Source: Pyxicephalus adspersus (Eukaryota; Chordata; Amphibia; Anura; Pyxicephalidae). From it: a DNA stretch of 64,000 nt. The notes beneath the pieces were generated by a model. The model was not told the origin of the DNA. It was given only the letters and a program-made list of their open reading frames with translations, and did no database searches. Shown here in pieces: positions 11,591 to 25,548 of this stretch. The position numbers were made by a program, and so were the translations under genes. Position 1 is the stretch's first letter. Every line of letters begins with the position of its first letter. The stretch spans positions 89,363,906-89,427,905 of the forward strand of contig NC_092859.1 of the NCBI RefSeq assembly GCF_032062135.1. Reading direction: 5' to 3'.

Positions 11591-13265
11591 TCCTTGTTTT
11601 ATTGATAAAACCAAAAAACGAACCTTTTCCTTACAGTTTTTCCTTTTTAATTAAAATGGGTATTTTTATAATAGTTCTATTATTTTAGTCAGATAGCCCC
11701 TAGCCTGTAGCTGTAGTTACTGTGTGATAGTAAGATAGAAGGAAACAAGCCACAGAACCTTAAAAGCAAACATGACTGCCCCAATGTACACATTCATTTA
11801 CAAGCAACATTGCAATAGTTTTTGAAAATGATAAGAATTTGTACATTGAAGCATACCTAGGTTTAAAAGAGCATCTAGACCCTGCAAATACCTATATCCT
11901 GCAGAGTGCATCTGACCCTCGTCTCATCATTCTTGCTGTTTTCTCAGTGCTACGCCAAGGAGGTGATTAGCTGACTCTGAGCATCCTTTCAGCATCACTG
12001 CTTTTCCTAGAGACATGACAAAAATGAAAAAGCAGTAGTCAGCTGGACTTTATGCCACCCAGCAATGGTACATAATTTAGAAAATTTCTTGCAGTGAAAG
12101 TGGTATTGGGAATCCGTGACCTAAATTTATTTGGGGTGATTTTTCCCCTAAGCAAGGTGTTAAAAGAAAAAGTGTACACTGAATAGAGATATAAAGAAAA
12201 GGGTAAAAAAGTGCTAAAAGAGTGAGGAGAGTCATGGCTAAGGAAGGAAAAAACTTCCTGTATGTACTTTCTTCATCTTACAACACTTCTTCAGTAATTG
12301 CCCTTTGAAGATCATTGCCTTTAGCTATCATCAAGATTCAGAATTTGTCATCATCTTTCTCCCTGCACTTGTACACAACAGTAATCAATCATGGCTCATT
12401 ACTAATTATCATGCCCTCATTATTTTTTCATAACTTACTGCTAGCTAGTCTTTTAACCCTTTCTTGAATTTGCAGTATGTTGTTTTAACTAATAAATGTC
12501 AATGTTATATGTGGTTTTGATGTTTGGTCTCCAGTGATGTTTAAAGTCAAAAAATTAAAACAGTAGACAGTGGTTTTAACTTTATTAGGACTTGTTTGCA
12601 AATGTAACCCTTACACAAATTTTATTGTTATCTTTTTTATCTTTTCAATACAATGTTTTTAAACTTGATTTCTTTTCAAATCTGTTGAAAATGTCTTCAT
12701 GTAGCTAAAAGCCTTGGAAATATTTTTAGTGCAAGGATTAACATTAACATGAGATGAAGATTAACTCAGAAATTTGCTGTAGGTAATTTTAAGGTTTTTG
12801 TAGTTCATCTTAAAGTGTATTGGTTCCTTTATTCATTTGCATGGTGAAAAAAAATCATATATTTGAGATCAAGGACCAAACAGCACATCAAAGACTTTAA
12901 AAATCATTACTTATAAATCCTGAATACTGAAGGAATATCATACATGGATAGTATTTTTTGTTCCTCTCTACAGTACTTCATACTAGATTAACGAAAAACC
13001 AGTTTTATCATACAATAAATGTATTCATAGTGCTTCTGCGTGCCAAAAACAAGAAAAAGTATATACAATGGCTACTATTTTCATGGTTAATCCTGGGAAA
13101 CTAGCATTAAACAGTAAAGGCAACAAAATAGGGATCTCGACACACCTTTAAAGCGTATATGGAGATAGGAACACAAAACTTCATCAGATCATCTTGAATA
13201 GCAGGGGGTATACTATGGGGGTTTATACTATGAGTATAAATATAAAATGCAGCAAACCCAATTAG
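11591..13265. other. AT-rich non-coding stretch
   Basis: No gene, RNA gene or recognisable repeat was seen before the assembly gap. Confidence 0.5.
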
Positions 13266-13570
13266 NNNNNNNNNNNNNNNNNNNNNNNNNNNNNNNNNNN
13301 NNNNNNNNNNNNNNNNNNNNNNNNNNNNNNNNNNNNNNNNNNNNNNNNNNNNNNNNNNNNNNNNNNNNNNNNNNNNNNNNNNNNNNNNNNNNNNNNNNNN
13401 NNNNNNNNNNNNNNNNNNNNNNNNNNNNNNNNNNNNNNNNNNNNNNNNNNNNNNNNNNNNNNNNNNNNNNNNNNNNNNNNNNNNNNNNNNNNNNNNNNNN
13501 NNNNNNNNNNNNNNNNNNNNNNNNNNNNNNNNNNNNNNNNNNNNNNNNNNNNNNNNNNNNNNNNNNNNNN
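13266..13570. other. Assembly gap (Ns), 305 bases
   Basis: Unresolved bases. Apparent open frames running through it are artefacts. Confidence 0.99.
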
Positions 13571-14791
13571 TACAAAGGAATCCACTTTTAGCCCTATTGA
13601 TCTCTCTGTCTCCATCTGGATCTTTTAAATAACAAAAACAACACTTTTGTGGCAACACTTTTATATCACTAGTTCTGAGGTTCTTTGTAGCTGTTTGTCA
13701 GGACAGATAGGATATATCTGTATACCTATTTTTACAAAAGCCCAGTGATTACTCCTGTTTTTATGCATCTATACTCATGTGGTGCGTAAAGATTTACCTT
13801 TTGTAACTTTTAGTTGTATTATAGTTGTGGTTTAGCTTGATCGTTTTTCTTCTTGTGATTGTAAATATTCTATATTTCATTAATTTCTTTGTAGTTTTTT
13901 GGAAAATGAATTGGTTAAACAGGTCATTTGATGATTTCCTGCTGTTGACTGTATTTATTTGGCAGTAGGTCAGTGGCTACTTGGAGATCAAAAGGTGACA
14001 TGCTGTCTCTTTTGCCCTTAAGGACATGTTCTGTGACCCCAAGTACTTACCTCATGGTAGGAAAATCCTTTATGATCAGTTAGGCATTGCTTGCCTTGTG
14101 ACCTGTTCCATTAATTCCCATTATTTATAACCCTTGCCTACTCTTTTTTTCTGACCAGTCATGCACACCAGGCAATACTGGCATTACAGAAAGTTTTTTA
14201 TTTTTTCTAGTAAGCATAAATAAATGATCAAGGATTGCCAGTGGTCATTTTGACCACCATTGTAAATAGTCATGATTACAATTAGTTATCCATATTTATT
14301 CAGCTGTTCAGTTTTTTGTCATTGTCTCTTTAATGTTTTATGTAAAGATTGTTTAAACCAATGTAGGGATACACATCATGTTTACAAGTGAACACTTCAT
14401 ACATTCTGGGTGTCTGTCCTGAAATAAAAGCAAGCATCCATCAAAAGCAGGTTAGCAATATAGCACAAGTAGTACATGGGTCTGTAGCTGACATAAATTG
14501 CCAACAAAAGACAATGTGCTTCATTGCCTGATTGATAAGTTCTGGCTTAATAACTCTATTCGTATAAGCTTACTGCCAGATGACTCAGCAAGGAAAATGA
14601 ATATGAACACAAAGAGCCAACTGAAGCTGGGCATGCTGATTAAATCCAAGTACTGGCTATTCTCAGAATAAACAAACACAGGTCCACGGAATAAAATGAT
14701 TTATTGTTAATCAACAAGCAAATTAAAATGAAAAAATTAAAAGAACTTAAAAATAATTCTGACAATACTGTCTATGACAGTGACGGGCATC

Positions 14792-14794
<3 letters not shown>
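13571..14794. other. AT-rich non-coding stretch
   Basis: Nothing recognisable was seen; no motif-bearing frame and no repeat structure. Confidence 0.5.

Positions 14795-14848
<54 letters not shown>
14795..14848. repeat. TA dinucleotide microsatellite
   Basis: About 26 uninterrupted TA units, followed by a short GT-rich run (GTGTGTTTGTGTGTGTG). The isoleucine/tyrosine stretch in the overlapping frame at 14704-15057 is translated microsatellite. Confidence 0.95.
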
Positions 14849-14854
<6 letters not shown>

Positions 14855-15170
14855 TTGTGTGTGTGTGTGGCCTCTGGCATGGTCAAACGGCCACACATAT
14901 AATATTATGTATGTGTAACTCTTCTCAAAATAGGAGACTACAGCCATACCACAGAATATGGTCAGAGACTGGTACTAGAGCTATTGGTTTAAGTATAGTT
15001 GGACATAAAAGGTCATGCTGCAAAAGACAGGAAATACATCTTACAAGAGAGTGCTAGAGATCATCGACATTACAATCACATGGCTGTGATACCACTGACT
15101 AGTGGGGGTTAGGGCCCAATGACCTTTATAATATCAGGTTCATGTACACAGATCATGAGTTCTGTCTTCA

Positions 15171-15210
15171 CTCTTACCTACCAGTTTACTCTTACTTACC
15201 AGTTTACATG
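15171..15210 (+). repeat. 18 bp direct duplication
   Basis: CTCTTACCTACCAGTTTA is followed directly by CTCTTACTTACCAGTTTA. It is a simple local tandem duplication. Confidence 0.7.
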
Positions 15211-15363
15211 CCTGATCTGTGCCAATGACCTAAAAGTTACTAAAGCCAGAGACAACCAAGCAGCAAGCATTAATAAAAGGGGTCAGTAAGCCCAGCCCCT
15301 ACATTTCTTCCAATTCAAAATTCTACCCAAGCAGATCACTAAATCTACCAAATGATGAGTAAG

Positions 15364-15672
15364 CACGTATCGTATACACATTACATTTTTATGTCACTGG
15401 AAACAATCTTTCATGATCTATTCTAGTGACAGGACAACAAATCAGTGCCTGTACACAACACAGTTCTGTTCTAGAGGGAAGGCTGGAGAACAAGTGAGTG
15501 GCACCCTGCTGTGTCCTTCATTGGAAAGTACAACGGTTGTCTACGATTGTTCATTGATCTGCCTGGAAAGATTGAAGAACAACATTGGGTTACTGCTGTA
15601 CAGATTAGATTTTCACCTGAGACAATTGTTTGTCTTGGCCAACAATGATGTAGTGTGTGTACATAACTTAAG
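15364..15672 (+). mobile_element. 340 bp TIR element, copy 2 (decayed)
   Basis: It aligns with the element at 3724-4062. Shared landmarks in order: CGTATACACA near the left end, TGTACACAACACAGTTCTGT, GAGTGGCACCCTGCTG, ATTGTTCATTGATCTGCC, TTAGATTTTCACCTGAGAC, and GTGTGTACATAACTTAAG at the right end. Most CpGs of copy 1 are TpG or CpA here, as expected of an old methylated copy. The open frame at 15413-15775 lies inside it and is not a gene. Confidence 0.7.
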
Positions 15673-15744
15673 CAAGTCAATATGTAAAGAAATGGCTTTT
15701 TTTGTGTTTGTTAGTTTTTATTCTATTTATTTAACACCCTATTC

Positions 15745-15991
15745 CAGCCTTTCTCAACCTTTTAGGATAGGGTAAGCCTTGAAAAAACTTTAAGATCTTC
15801 AGGGAAAGCCTAATATAATTACTATATCCTATCCATAGGTCACAATACATTAACATTGCTGGCCAGTGAAAAAAATGTCATCCCTACGGGTAACCAAAAA
15901 AATAATTGGTGTCAAATAAACTGACACGAGAGTCACAATTGCTCAAGGAACCCCAAGCAACTTCTGGAGGAACCCTGGTTGAGAAACACTG
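15745..15991. mobile_element. hAT-like MITE
   Basis: Left end CAGCCTTTCTCAACCTTTTA and right end CCCTGGTTGAGAAACACTG are inverted repeats of the CAGNGTTTCTCAACC type common to non-autonomous hAT elements. Between them GAACCCCAAGCAACTTCTGG and GTCACAATTGCTCAAG are familiar interior segments of this vertebrate family. No clean 8 bp target duplication remains. No transposase is encoded. Confidence 0.7.
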
Positions 15992-16778
15992 CTCTATGCA
16001 ATATGAAATAGTCGACCCTTCTGCAAGATTACTGAATTAGGCTATTACATGAAAAATATCTGAAACATATTACGGAATCCTAATTTGTTATTCAAATGTA
16101 CCAAGATATACATATTAACTAAAAACTGCATGAGGTTAAAAGCTAGTCTCAGGAAATTAAGTATTGTAATCTTGTTAGACAATCAGCTAAATTCAATTTC
16201 TTTTCTCTTTTTAGAAAAATATTATATCACTGCCTCCATGACTTCTTTCTTCCTCTGAGTTGTAAACCTTCTTTTTATGGTTTTATTGAGCACTAAATCA
16301 CCATTACTCCTTTGCCACAGTTTTTTATGAAACCAAGAAGTACAATCTTTCAAGTGAAATAAATGAGGTTGCACTGAAATAGGGCACCGCTAAGATTACT
16401 GTTTGCAAATTCAATTAGGATATTCTATTTCTGTACATCCTTATTTGTGACTTCTGGTAAAAGATGCATTTAGGGACTTTATTTTCAAACAAAAAGGTAA
16501 TTACACATGTGGACCATGGACTTAGGACAAAAAGGATATGTTCCCAAGACATAGACAAAGGTTTGTCATCTGTATATATTATGTCCTTGTTTGCTTAGTG
16601 ATTAGTTTTAATGCATGTATGCATGCTGTATTTAAAATTCACATAATTATGTTTCATATTTTTCAAATACATACACATTTAATGCATTTTCTTAAGTGCA
16701 TTTATAGGATTTTTGTAACACACACAAGGAAATGTTCCTTATGCACACAAATGGTTTCAACAAAACTAAGTGTAAATG

Positions 16779-16781
<3 letters not shown>

Positions 16782-16819
<38 letters not shown>
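16782..16819. repeat. TA dinucleotide microsatellite
   Basis: About 19 TA units. It encodes the isoleucine/tyrosine run in the overlapping chance frame at 16538-16852. Confidence 0.95.
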
Positions 16820-16822
<3 letters not shown>

Positions 16823-18237
16823 ATAAACCTCAAGGACCTCTTATCTTTGTAACATAAAGGGTATCTCACTCTCACTAATCATTTACAGATCATTGTAGGT
16901 GACTTTGGATAATATGGTGCCCAATCCAAAAAAAATGTTCTGCAGCCAGAACATTGCAATGGCAAGAATTTGCTAAAAGAATTGAGACTGTTCTCAAAGT
17001 TTTTCATTTATACAGGTCATGGTATTGATAATAGTTAGTCAGAAGACTATTTCACAACTCATAAAGCTGCTTCCTTGGTTCAGTGGGTGTCAGGAGCATT
17101 CCTCATATACTGTTTGCCAAGAGCTTACCAAGTGTTGGGGTATGCACCTGACACTGATAAATAAAAAACATTACACCAAGTCCAGTTGAATGCAACTAAG
17201 TCCATTAGCAATATAAAATATTTGTACAACAAAGAATATGTTTTTTGAGTAAAAAAAAAAGGGGGATGCTGTGTTTACTGCAGTCCACTCACGTGTGTAG
17301 AAAAACACTGCTTTTCTGATAAATGATCGGGTACTCAATGTAAGCACCATTTTACCTTTCATTTTGCTAAGCACACAATCTCAGTTTCTTTAATCAACCC
17401 TATTACATTGTGCACCTATAAAGGCTTTTTTCCTATTCTGTTATCTCTATATTTGCTTCTTTCTTCTCACAGTGCTTTATAAAATAGGATCCATCTATAA
17501 CATAACCTCCTAACAATGCTTTTAAAGCAAGTATGCTGCATGGATAAGCTATTATCTGATATACCAAGACTTGACTTTACAAATGCACTAAAACCTTCAC
17601 AATTGAATGAAATCATATTATTTACCTTTCCACAACACTTTACTTGTATGTGTACTACAGTGGCAAGTCCTTTTGAACTGTAAAGCAGAAAAAAAAATCT
17701 TATCGTCTAATCTTAGCCATTCCACTAACTGTCCATTCAGGGATCTAAAAATCTAATATCCTTAGAATAGCCATATGCACTTCACATAAACTGAAGCCAA
17801 GGTGTGGGGAAGGGTGCAAATAACCTTTTCGATGTGGGAGCAATTTTACACAAACACACGAAGCACATACCAACTTGATGAAGACAGATGAACCATTGTG
17901 CCACCCATGCTAATTATCCATAATACCCAAATTTGGGATGTAATCATCATGAAAGCATATGTGGAGATGATTAAATCAAGATACACTTTTTAATAGCATT
18001 TAAATCATTGTTTTATCCTAAATAGGTCTTTTTAAGTTGCAGAGAATCACGCAGTTTAGAGACCCAAACCATTATATTTTGTTAATGTTATGATTCTTTT
18101 TAGCTTGGACAAGTCAGCATTCATGTAGTCAGTAAACCAGAATATTTAATGTGCTGATCCACCTAGTTTTAATTTGGTACATGCATTACAAATTACAAAT
18201 CTTCAATTTGTTTGCCATAAAACTGCTAGCTGTGTAG
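16820..18237. other. AT-rich non-coding stretch
   Basis: Nothing recognisable was seen. A poly-A run followed by GGGGGATG at about 17250 is low complexity only. Confidence 0.5.
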
Positions 18238-18536
18238 TTAGGCTGTAAGCATTTTATATGGTGGATTTTCAGTATGGCTTGTGCATACACATCTGCTATT
18301 TGAAGTTTCTTGAGTAAGAGTTTCTGTGAGTAAGCACTTTGTTGTCCTTTTTTTTTCTTTTCTGGAGAAAATGTTCTCGGTAGGAAGTCTATTGCTTTGA
18401 AATTGCTTGTCTGAATTTTCTTGTAATTTATGACCTTTCATTCCAGGCAAACTTATGTATCCTTGATATAGAAATTCTTGCTTTGCCATGTTAGCTTCAA
18501 AGCATTTTCTGTTGTTTTCTTTGTCTTCAATTCCAA
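18238..18536 (-). CDS. Candidate minus-strand terminal exon
   Basis: Reading the minus strand, a TAATCTTTTAG acceptor is followed in phase 0 by 99 open codons to a TAA stop. The frame begins VGIEDKENNRKCFEANMAKQ and ends HTENPPYKMLTA. The composition is polar and rich in K, E, Q, T and S, unlike the I/F/Y/L-rich chance frames elsewhere in the window, and would suit a disordered C-terminal tail. There is no domain, membrane segment or signal. The exon candidate at 32894-32794 ends in phase 0, so the two could be spliced together. About four such long frames are expected by chance in 64 kb of this composition, so this remains unproven. Confidence 0.3.
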
Positions 18537-19039
18537 CCTAAAAGATTAGTTAATTATCACATTTCGGAAGGTTCTATGCTAAATCATTTCAATTCTCTGT
18601 TAAACAACCATGTTGCCTCAGTAAAAGTACTTCTTCTGGAAACCTGGAAAGTCTGGTTTTCTCAAACATTAAATACAAAAAGCACATTGCTTTTAAAAGG
18701 TCTTGACCAATGTCCCTGAAAAGTTACTTATCATTCAGTTTAAAGGATAAGTGCATTTTTTTTACTACCTTCCCTAGCAGGCTGATCATGGCATATGTTT
18801 ATCTAAACAGCACTGTGTCCGGTATCTTCCTTCTGAGCACTCGGCCCTGTGCTATACAGCATCTGATATCATCAGAAAACTTGCATTGGGACATACTTTG
18901 CAACCTTAATTCTCTTTAATGGGAACTTTGAGATAACAGTGTTGTGGATAATGTATATAGTAATGTGCCTAGGGTCTAAGGTACTAGGGAGGGGACAGAA
19001 GGGGTACAACTTTAAGAGTGTGCCAATAGTACAATTACC

Positions 19040-20050
19040 TTTTTAAATAATAAGTGGTAAAAGTATGTGACACACGATGCAGGTGTAAAAAGTGTATAAC
19101 ACACCACACACAGAAATAATTAATGCATAGAGTGCAGGAGTCAGTAGTATGTAACACACAAATTGCAGGAGTCAGTAGTATGGAACACACAAAGTGCAGG
19201 AGTCAGTAGTAGTAATGCACAAAGTGCAGGAGTCAGTAGTAGTAATGCACAAAGTACAGGAGTCAGTAGTATGTAACACACAAAGTGGAGGAGTCAGTAG
19301 TATGTTACACACAAAGTGCAGGAGTCAGTCATAGTAATGCATAAAGTGAAGGAGTCAGTAGTAGTAATGCACAAAGTGCAGGAGTCAGTAGTAGTAATGC
19401 ACAAAGTGCAAGAGTCAGTAGTAGTAATGCACAAAGTGCAAGAGTCAGTAGTAGTAATGCACAAAGTTTAGGAGTCAGTAGTATGTAACACACAAAGTGC
19501 AGGAGTCAGTCNNNNNNNNNNNNNNNNNNNNNNNNNNNNNNNNNNNNNNNNNNNNNNNNNNNNNNNNNNNNNNNNNNNNNNNNNNNNNNNNNNNNNNNNN
19601 NNNNNNNNNNNNNNNNNNNNNNNNNNNNNNNNNNNNNNNNNNNNNNNNNNNNNNNNNNNNNNNNNNNNNNNNNNNNNNNNNNNNNNNNNNNNNNNNNNNN
19701 NNNNNNNNNNNNNNNNNNNNNNNNNNNNNNNNNNNNNNNNNNNNNNNNNNNNNNNNNNNNNGTGCAGGAGTCAGTAGTATGTAACACACAAAGTGCAGGA
19801 GTCAGTAGTATGTAACACACAAAGTGCAGGAGTCAGTAGTATGTAACACACAAAGTACAGGATTCAGTAGTATGTAACACACAAAGTACAGGATTCAGTA
19901 GTATGTAACACACAAAGTGTAGGAATCAGTAGTATGTAACACACAAAGTGTAGGAATCAGTAGTATGTAACACACAAAGTGTAGGAATCAGTAGTATGTA
20001 ACACACAAAGTGCAGGAGTCAGTAGTAGTAATGCACAAAGAGCAGGGGTT
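19040..20050 (+). repeat. 30/31 bp minisatellite array
   Basis: Tandem units of two alternating kinds were counted: a 30 bp unit with AGTAGTAGTAATGCACAAAG and a 31 bp unit with AGTAGTATGTAACACACAAA, both ending GTGCAGGAGTC. The array starts with diverged units near 19040 and runs into the gap at 19512. It resumes at 19762 and degrades after about 20040. The 30 bp type dominates before the gap and the 31 bp type after it, with runs of shared variants (CAAGAGTC, TAGGAATC) that show local expansion of sub-blocks. The real copy number is unknown because the gap lies inside. Confidence 0.95.
19512..19761. other. Assembly gap (Ns), 250 bases, within the minisatellite
   Basis: Unresolved bases flanked on both sides by the same tandem repeat. 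The gap length may be nominal. Confidence 0.99.
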
Positions 20051-23000
20051 TGTTGTAAGTAATAAAGAAAGTTCAGAGGTTACTAGTACATAGTCCAGGG
20101 GTCAGTAGTTTGCAAAAAAAGGCTGGTGGGGTTCCTTCTCTCTTCACAACTGTTCTGTAATAAGATCTGACAGGGAGCAAATAGTATTTATTTTTTCAGG
20201 CAGCTTACATAAGGAAGACAAAGTACTACTAGTACTAGTATTCATAAGACTAAGAAGAAATACATGAATGAACAAATAAATGAATCTGAACGAGACCCAA
20301 ACATCGCATGGTGGCTGAGCCACTCCTAAATTGCTTTTTATTTTATTTTAACGTATGTAATAATGTGTAAATATATATAATAGTGTCATAATATTGTTTC
20401 TTTTTCAATTTACATAATTAGGATATACCTACTTTATAGGTTTCAAACTTGTGTTTATTGCAATGTACCAGGTCACACCAGGCAGAACACAACTGAAAAG
20501 ACCTCTGCTGTTACCCCAAGGATTTCCTGCCAGCCATGTTATATATGACAAGCAGAAAATGAAATAAAGATATGAAATATGTTTTCATCTAATGGCTTGT
20601 GCATTCAGCTGTGAGATAGCTCACACCATTTTCAGGCATACTAGTGCATTGTGATAAAATGGTCCTCAGCTGGAGCACTAGGGAAAGCAGCATAGCCTTG
20701 ACAACTTATATTCTCTTACTGCAAGATGAGCTAAACTGCTGAATACAAAAGAAAAAAAATGCACTTTTCTTGTAATAAAAAAGAGATATACATTGCTAAG
20801 GTAAAATGCCTTAATGCTTTTATAAATGCAGGGTAATAAAAAGAGTAAGTGGTGCTAATGGATGAGTTTCATACCTGCCTCGTGTTGTAATTTCCCATTT
20901 TGACAAAATGCATTGGAGTCAATTAGAAATGATAAGGTAGTTATACTGCTCTTACAGTATAAAAGTATTTCTTTGTAGGTGCACCAAGCACACATTAAAA
21001 GAAATATAATGACAGCTTTGTTGATTAGCAAGGCCATGTCATTGACATGAATTTATAAACAAAGTCATTTGTTAAAGCCAAGCATCATCAAAAAGCTTCT
21101 GATATGGCAACGAATGGCTCTGTGATAAACAAGCCTGCTTATGACTAGCTTATTGCTACTGATGAGGTAATCATTATGTCAGTACTGACCTAGTGATCAC
21201 TTGCTTTTATGGAAAGCTTAGCATTTGGGTGAAAATTGAAATTAGGGTTAGCATTAAAGTTAGAGTAAAGTTAAAGCCAGAGTTAAGTTGTTCATCCTGA
21301 TTATTTATACATATTTTATACATATTTTTGCATATTTGGCCTAAGCAGTTGAAATTTGTATCAGTATGTGCAAGACAACACAATACTTGACTTCTGGGGC
21401 CCAGCTTTATGGTGTAGATATTTTTCACATATCAAATTTAATAAAGCCTTACACTTTTTTGTTGAATCAATCTGATAAAGGAGTTCCTTTATTTGTACTT
21501 AATTACCTCCTGTGTGTACTGCTACCAAGGTTATTTATTCACATCATTTTAAAGTTAAAGTTTAATGGGCTATGCAATTTATTTGAAATTTTAGGAGATT
21601 TGGGCCAGTTCTGGGCAGAAATGCCTATTAGATACCAAATTACCAAGAAGATGTCACGCAGAAGGATCAAGCTATAATTTACCAAGTCCTAGGAAATCCA
21701 CATATATGGCAACCTTACAACTAGAGAAAAGTCAGTTATATAATATATTGATTTAAAACTCACACATGTACATACATACTGATTGTAATTTTTATGAACA
21801 TCAAACTTCAAGCTGCTTTTCTATTAAATAAATTGTATTATGAAAATACAATTGTTGGAAACTAAACATCTACATGACAGTTTCTCATAAAGATTACATA
21901 GATTCAGAAATAAGTTTTCTGTTTGGTATAAACAAAAGTCTGAATAAATTTAAAGCTAATACAAACTGGTTTTATGAAATCAGGATGGATTTAAATATTA
22001 ACTGGAAGCAGAAGTGTGAAGAGCAGTATCTTTTGGCAGATTTGTGCATGTTTAGTAAAATATATTTATGAAATTCATGACTTCTTTATTAAATGTAATA
22101 TTTTCGGTCTGAAACTCCAGCTGGAATAGTGGAAATGTAAAAATAAAAATTGGGCAAGTGTAACATTTGGTACATTATGTATAGGAAGGAAGTTTACCCT
22201 CAGGCTAGATTTTGCAACATAGAAAAACCATATGTACTGTAAAGAAAGCCCCCTACAGCAGATGGAATTGTACATAAAGCTTCTCTGCTATAGACACATT
22301 TATTAATAATCCATCATACAAAATAATGTTGTTTTTCTAAAAACTGGGGGTCTCTAAACCATAGAGTTCTATGTTTTAACTTTATTATCTGCTAACAATA
22401 TAAAAGGTATGTATATTTTATATTTCGTTTTACCTTAATGCATTAAATCTACAATAAAATTATCTTAGCCTTATCAATATGAATTATTCTGTAAAATTTT
22501 AGGGCTCAATGCAGACTTTTAATTTGAAAAATCTGAAAAGAAAAAAACTACTGTTGTGCCCCTACTTATGTTCTTGTGCAAAGCCTTGGCAAATGGTACA
22601 CTATGTATAAATGTTTCTTTGTAGATCAATGAGTTTATAATGATAAAAAGTAATATAAATGTCAGTCTAAAAACTAAACTAAAAAAAGAATAAATAAATA
22701 CCACAGGGACATGAGGGGACCCAGGGATAGTAAATGGTTCATGTTAATAAGTTCTGCTTATTTCTTAGTCCCACTCACCAAGTATAAAACAAAAACTAAA
22801 CATTGGGGGCGGCATGAGTTTAAACACCAGAGTTTAGCTATGTATATTAGGTAACTGTGATTATGCTGGGGCTCACCACTGCCTAAACACCCCAATTTTT
22901 TGGTGTTGGGGTAATTTGGGATGATGGGGCTAAGAAATAAGGCCTGTTTTTTACAAAGCTTTTTTTTGTACAGGGAAAAGGAGGAAGAACTATGTTTTTA

Positions 23001-25548
23001 ATTCCATCGTTTCCTTGTATTGAGTTCTGTATTGACATCAAGTTTAATTTATTTTGCAGTTCATAGGATCACATGATCCATGGATAGATTGCTTTCAGTT
23101 TTCATTAAAATTAACTTCATAGTAATAGATGAAAGTGTTCCCATGACACAAAGCCCCAATATAAATGCTACAAGAAAACAATTTTTTTGCTGTGAATTCA
23201 GCTTTAATCAATATCGTTCACAGGTGGCAAGTATGCAACACTGCCTCAATTTATTCCAACTTTCACTGTAGCTTGGAAATAAGAAGATGGTATTTTATTT
23301 TCTTCGATACATTGCTTCATTTAATAGCCCACATATGTGAAACTAATGACAAAGCATATTTAAAATGTTTTGTTTTCTATTTTTTTATGTCACTGGTACT
23401 GAAAACAGCCAGATCAGCATTATTGAACATATTAAAACACAATTATTTTGAGCAGAGCGTACAGTAACCACTCTCAACACATATGCCATTAGTTATACAG
23501 GATGCACATATAAAAAAGTAAGTAACTATTTTTAATTGTGTTGCCTGCATCCACAATTATTTTCTTTTTTAGGTAACACTGTTCTTTCCACAATTGCTGC
23601 TTTACTATCTTATATGTTTCTTTTCAAAACACTCATGTAAGTCCCTAGCCTACTGCACAGCCCAATTTGAGACAATCAAAAAAATGGAAGGAAAAAATTT
23701 CGTTGCCCCTCAGGGAAAGATTTCCAATAGAGTCACATGTTTTAGAGACATCTATCTCTTCTTTGGAGAAACTTCAATTTGTTTCCTATTGTGTCAATAG
23801 GAAATGAATGAAAATAACATCACCCAATTGTGAAACCTGACGTCCAACCTTACCTATAAGATGCATAAGTAAAATATTACCTTTGCATATTCTGTAAACA
23901 AATATTTGTTTTATTTAGTGATTATTTCACTATAGAAAGAGAACGTTTCACTCTTTAGTAGATAACCCCTTGGCATCTGTGGGGTCAAAGAGCATGCCTA
24001 GTGTCTCCTGCTAAAACCTACCACTTATGACTTTCAGGGGTCACACATGTAACTCAGAGATTTTTATTGCCACCTCCTGCAGTCTATTCATTATTTTTGT
24101 GCAACTGTCACTGGAGAAAATGTAATTGTTTTACATTAAAACAACATGCTGTTATATAATCATTTTAAGCACAAACCACCAAACTATGCTCTAATTATAC
24201 TGAATTACCACTCATTAATACAATCAAATATGATACAACTATCATTACATTAGAATTATCTGTCCCTAGAATTGATTCAGCAATATATTTAATTTCTCAA
24301 TTAGGAAAATCAATACTATGCTTGAATTAAAATTGTACAATTAAGTAAATATCTTTACATCATCATTGACACAAATGCTTTTGCAGACCATTTAGTCGTT
24401 ATTAAATGTGTTCTATGTGGAGATAAGTGCATTAAAAAAAAAAAGAAACCCATCCTCTGTTCTCCTACAACAAATCTACCAACCTGACACACAAAATATT
24501 TGCTATAGTTCTGTGGCAAATAGATAATAAGTGTCTGGTACCAGCCTGCCTGCCATACAGCATGGGGTCAATGAAAGATTGGCCTACTAAGTAAATATAA
24601 AGATGCAAGTTAGCAAAATCCTTGCTTTGCGTTGAGCTGTAATTCATTAGACACCACATGTTTTATAAGGTGCTTTTCAACTCTAAGCATAGCAGGTCAA
24701 ATGTAGAATATTTTGTCAAATGCTGCATTCGCTATTCAAACACAAATTTTTATGTTGAAATATCAAGCACAATGTTTGACAAAAATGCTTGTTGATATGA
24801 ATCCTTAGTAATAGCTTGGTTATAATGAACATTAGTTTGTTCTGCATACTGATGCTGCTAAATTTGGCCTATCCATCCAGGTTTTAATGAGCCAGTGACA
24901 TATGGAGTTAGAATTCTTTGTTATTATTCTTTAAGATTTTTAAGGTACTTTGGGCTCAATCCTCTAAGTTTTATTTTGTTTTGGGAAACAAATAATTGTA
25001 ATAATTGATCTAGTCTAAAACGTTTGGATTCAACAATGGCAATTTACGTTCGATAAAGGTTGCATTGCTAGGAAGAGGAAAGTAAAGAAATGCTTCCTCT
25101 TTCCGGATGACATCATCTCATCCAAGGTGATGTTACAGGACTACAGCTTATGGGCCGTTCTTTATACTTGTATACTGGGTATATTGTTGCTTACCCAGAA
25201 GGTATTTATTCAGACTGCAGTTACAGTTTACCCTTACAGAGTGAGTTTCTTTAGGTTGGTGAATTTGTTAAAGTTGAGTTCAATCGTCCAATTATGTGCA
25301 AGCATAAACCATTTACCTTTTTTATTAATTCTGTTTTTTGTACATGATTTAATATGAAAGAGAACATTGCTTGGCCATGTTCACTAAGCTAAGCGAACAT
25401 GTACTTGGCAGATTATACATTCTCTGGTCCACCACATGAACATTTATTGTTTCAAACAAATAATCATGTGTTCCATAGACTAGAGTTATCTACTTTTTTG
25501 CTTTTGTTTCGGAGCCTTTAGCTGCCATTGCTTTAATTTCCAGTACTA
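20051..25548. other. AT-rich non-coding stretch
   Basis: No gene is recognised. A short TTAGGGTTAG-like degenerate run is at 21237-21292. A 35 bp dispersed motif at 25381-25415 recurs at 38687-38721. Open frames here (for example 21366-21677 and 23165-23467) have no recognisable motifs. Confidence 0.45.
21237..21292 (+). repeat. Degenerate TTAGGG-like run
   Basis: ATTAGGGTTAGCATTAAAG is followed by GTTAGAGTAAAGTTAAAG and AGAGTTAAG. It is a decayed hexamer-type low-complexity tract, possibly an interstitial telomere-like remnant. Confidence 0.35.

Noticed and set aside
13107..13658. Long minus-strand frame
   Set aside because: It exists only because the 305 N gap contains no stops.
19475..19820. 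Frames across the second gap
   Set aside because: Translated minisatellite plus Ns.
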